A stretch of DNA of 64,000 nucleotides. Source: Sunxiuqinia elliptica (GTDB taxonomy: Bacteria; Bacteroidota; Bacteroidia; Bacteroidales; Prolixibacteraceae). The notes under the pieces were generated by a model. That model made no database searches, had not been told where the DNA came from, and saw only the letters and a program-made list of their open reading frames with translations. Shown here in pieces: positions 62,986 through 64,000 of this stretch (position 1 is the first letter of the stretch; the number at the start of each line of letters is the position of its first letter). Location: contig NZ_FONW01000013.1 in assembly GCF_900113005.1 (NCBI RefSeq), positions 62,001 to 126,000 of the forward strand. Reading direction: 5' to 3'. A program made the position numbers and the translations under genes.

Positions 62986-64000
62986 ATTCAGTCATTAACT
63001 GTTCAATATCATTTTTAAAATTTTCAGAGTATCCATCTGATTTATATCGTATAATTCCTTCTCTATCAATTAGCATTATCGTTGGTAAACTTCCCTTTTC
63101 GAATATATTCCCAAACCTAAACAGATCAAATTCTGCATTATGTTTGATTCTAAAGTTCTCAATGTCTGAATCTTTATCCGCATTCAACGCATTAGCATAT
63201 AGAATTTTTAGTCCTTGGTCTTTATATTTGTTATGCAAATAATTAAATGTTGGAATAGATTTTATACAATACTGGCAGTGTACAAACCAAAATTCAAGAA
63301 GCAATAAGTTATTTTGGCATAAGTCCTTTAACATAGTCTTGTCGTTATTGTTTGGCACGTTATAAACACACCAATTTGGTATTTTATCTCCCACTTTCAG
63401 TTGACCTATGTATTGATGATTGGTGATATCAATTGATTTGTCAATTGACTCTTTCGAGAAGATCTGTAACTCATAACTGTTTAAAACATTGATATTGGAA
63501 AAAAAGATTTCTTTAGTCATGTTTTCACCATTTCCTATAGAAATTATTTTTTGTTTTATTGGTAAGAAAGTTTGTTCGTCAAATAAGATTTCAATTGAAG
63601 TATTTACACCAGTTTTATCAACAAGCCTACCATAATGCGCAACATCTTTTGCATGTATTTTTATCACATTATCATTTTCTTCAATTTCAAATTTTTCATC
63701 ATTCTGTGCTTTAGTTAATTCCCAAAATATTGATATATAGGACTCTGGGCAACTAACGTTGCGTTCTTTCCATTCTGGCATTTGATTTAGGTCAACAACT
63801 GTAGCATTTCGCTTTTCTTTTTCCACAATGATATATTCTGTGCCATTATATTTATACAGTTTGTCTGAATAATCTGTATGAAAGTACGCTCCCATTAATT
63901 CATCTTTGCTTGTAAATAGTAGATTATGTATACCATCTGTCATGAAGGTATCTAAACTATTTTTCAAGATTAGTTTTGTCTGTACATGATACTCAACTTG
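62975..64000 (-). CDS. TlpA-like thiol-disulfide oxidoreductase, partial (5' end beyond the window)
   Basis: At least 340 residues are visible and the reading frame is open to the right edge, without an ATG near the edge, so the start and any signal peptide lie outside. The first 190 residues or so form a beta-rich domain; the C-terminal 150 are a thioredoxin-like domain with VGDKIPNWCVYNVPN, then FWFVHCQYCIKSIPTF, whose active site Cys-Gln-Tyr-Cys is encoded at 63266-63277, and SLPTIMLIDREGIIRY with the cis-Pro. It fits the TlpA/AhpC-TSA-type proteins common in Bacteroidota, which reduce disulfides outside the cytoplasm. It stands alone in AT-rich DNA like the left-end genes. Confidence 0.85.
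   Translation of the reverse strand, partial: QVEYHVQTKLILKNSLDTFMTDGIHNLLFTSKDELMGAYFHTDYSDKLYKYNGTEYIIVEKEKRNATVVDLNQMPEWKERNVSCPESYISIFWELTKAQNDEKFEIEENDNVIKIHAKDVAHYGRLVDKTGVNTSIEILFDEQTFLPIKQKIISIGNGENMTKEIFFSNINVLNSYELQIFSKESIDKSIDITNHQYIGQLKVGDKIPNWCVYNVPNNNDKTMLKDLCQNNLLLLEFWFVHCQYCIKSIPTFNYLHNKYKDQGLKILYANALNADKDSDIENFRIKHNAEFDLFRFGNIFEKGSLPTIMLIDREGIIRYKSDGYSENFKNDIEQLMTELEK

Noticed and set aside
1-64000. tRNA, rRNA or CRISPR arrays
   Set aside because: None seen: no cloverleaf-like sequence, no ribosomal RNA stretch and no regularly spaced repeats with unique spacers. The 21-bp array is a gapless tandem repeat.
1-64000. Insertion sequences or prophage
   Set aside because: No transposase, integrase or phage structural gene is encoded. 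The repeated spacers are not flanked by transposase remnants.

Overview
This 64-kb window is chromosomal DNA of a member of the Bacteroidota. The evidence is two SusC/SusD pairs, an ECF sigma/FecR pair of the Bacteroidota type, many lipoproteins with short N-terminal signals, and general lack of Shine-Dalgarno sequences. The gene mix (fused activase, Suf-like genes, rhamnose operon, polysaccharide loci) suggests an anaerobic or facultative polysaccharide degrader, perhaps of the Marinilabiliales/Prolixibacteraceae kind; that placement is a guess.

Region 1 (1-4.4 kb) is AT-rich accessory DNA. It holds orphan minus-strand genes (SUKH/SMI1-like, a membrane protein, a three-gene set of ParA, small helical protein and HEPN-like protein, and a lipoprotein). 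They are separated by GC-rich palindromic spacers of 100-150 bp that recur. A related spacer lies at the far right end (62.75-63.0 kb), before a thioredoxin-like gene cut by the window edge. Region 2 (4.4-6.4 kb) holds a 21-bp tandem repeat, one unknown gene and an array of four strong hairpins.

Region 3 (6.4-18.9 kb) is the most unusual part. An AraC-type regulator is divergent from an apparent operon of eight genes: a 1340-residue fusion of two CoA-dehydratase-type ATPase activase domains with an HgdB/DUF2229-like part, a small permease-like protein, a pair of exporter-type ABC half transporters like those used for metallophores, a SufC-like ATPase, a SufB/D-like protein, a TudS-like putative Fe-S desulfidase and a methyltransferase. 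A 33-nt imperfect repeat lies at both ends of the block. The whole looks like a dedicated Fe-S/metal system of unknown function.

Region 4 (18.9-26.2 kb) has an unknown minus-strand gene and a rhamnose unit: rhaT, a secreted GH78 alpha-L-rhamnosidase and rhaA in one operon, with a divergent AraC regulator. Kinase and aldolase are not in the window.

Region 5 (26.4-38.4 kb) is a polysaccharide utilisation locus under ECF sigma/FecR control: SusC with an STN domain, SusD, a DUF5000-type lipoprotein and three copies of a DUF4855 domain in two proteins. Region 6 (38.6-53.1 kb) is a second locus with a ROK regulator, a phosphodiester glycosidase-like lipoprotein, a second SusC/SusD pair split by a structured 229-bp spacer, two GHL10-type TIM-barrel proteins, a DUF4434-type protein and an exported FAD oxidoreductase. 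Region 7 (53.2-62.7 kb) has a GH92 alpha-mannosidase divergent from a GH2 enzyme of the exo-glucosaminidase type, followed by a polytopic membrane protein, a neutral-ceramidase-like protein and an esterase. Regions 5-7 together look like machinery for a complex, probably amino-sugar or mannose-containing glycan whose identity cannot be read from the sequence.
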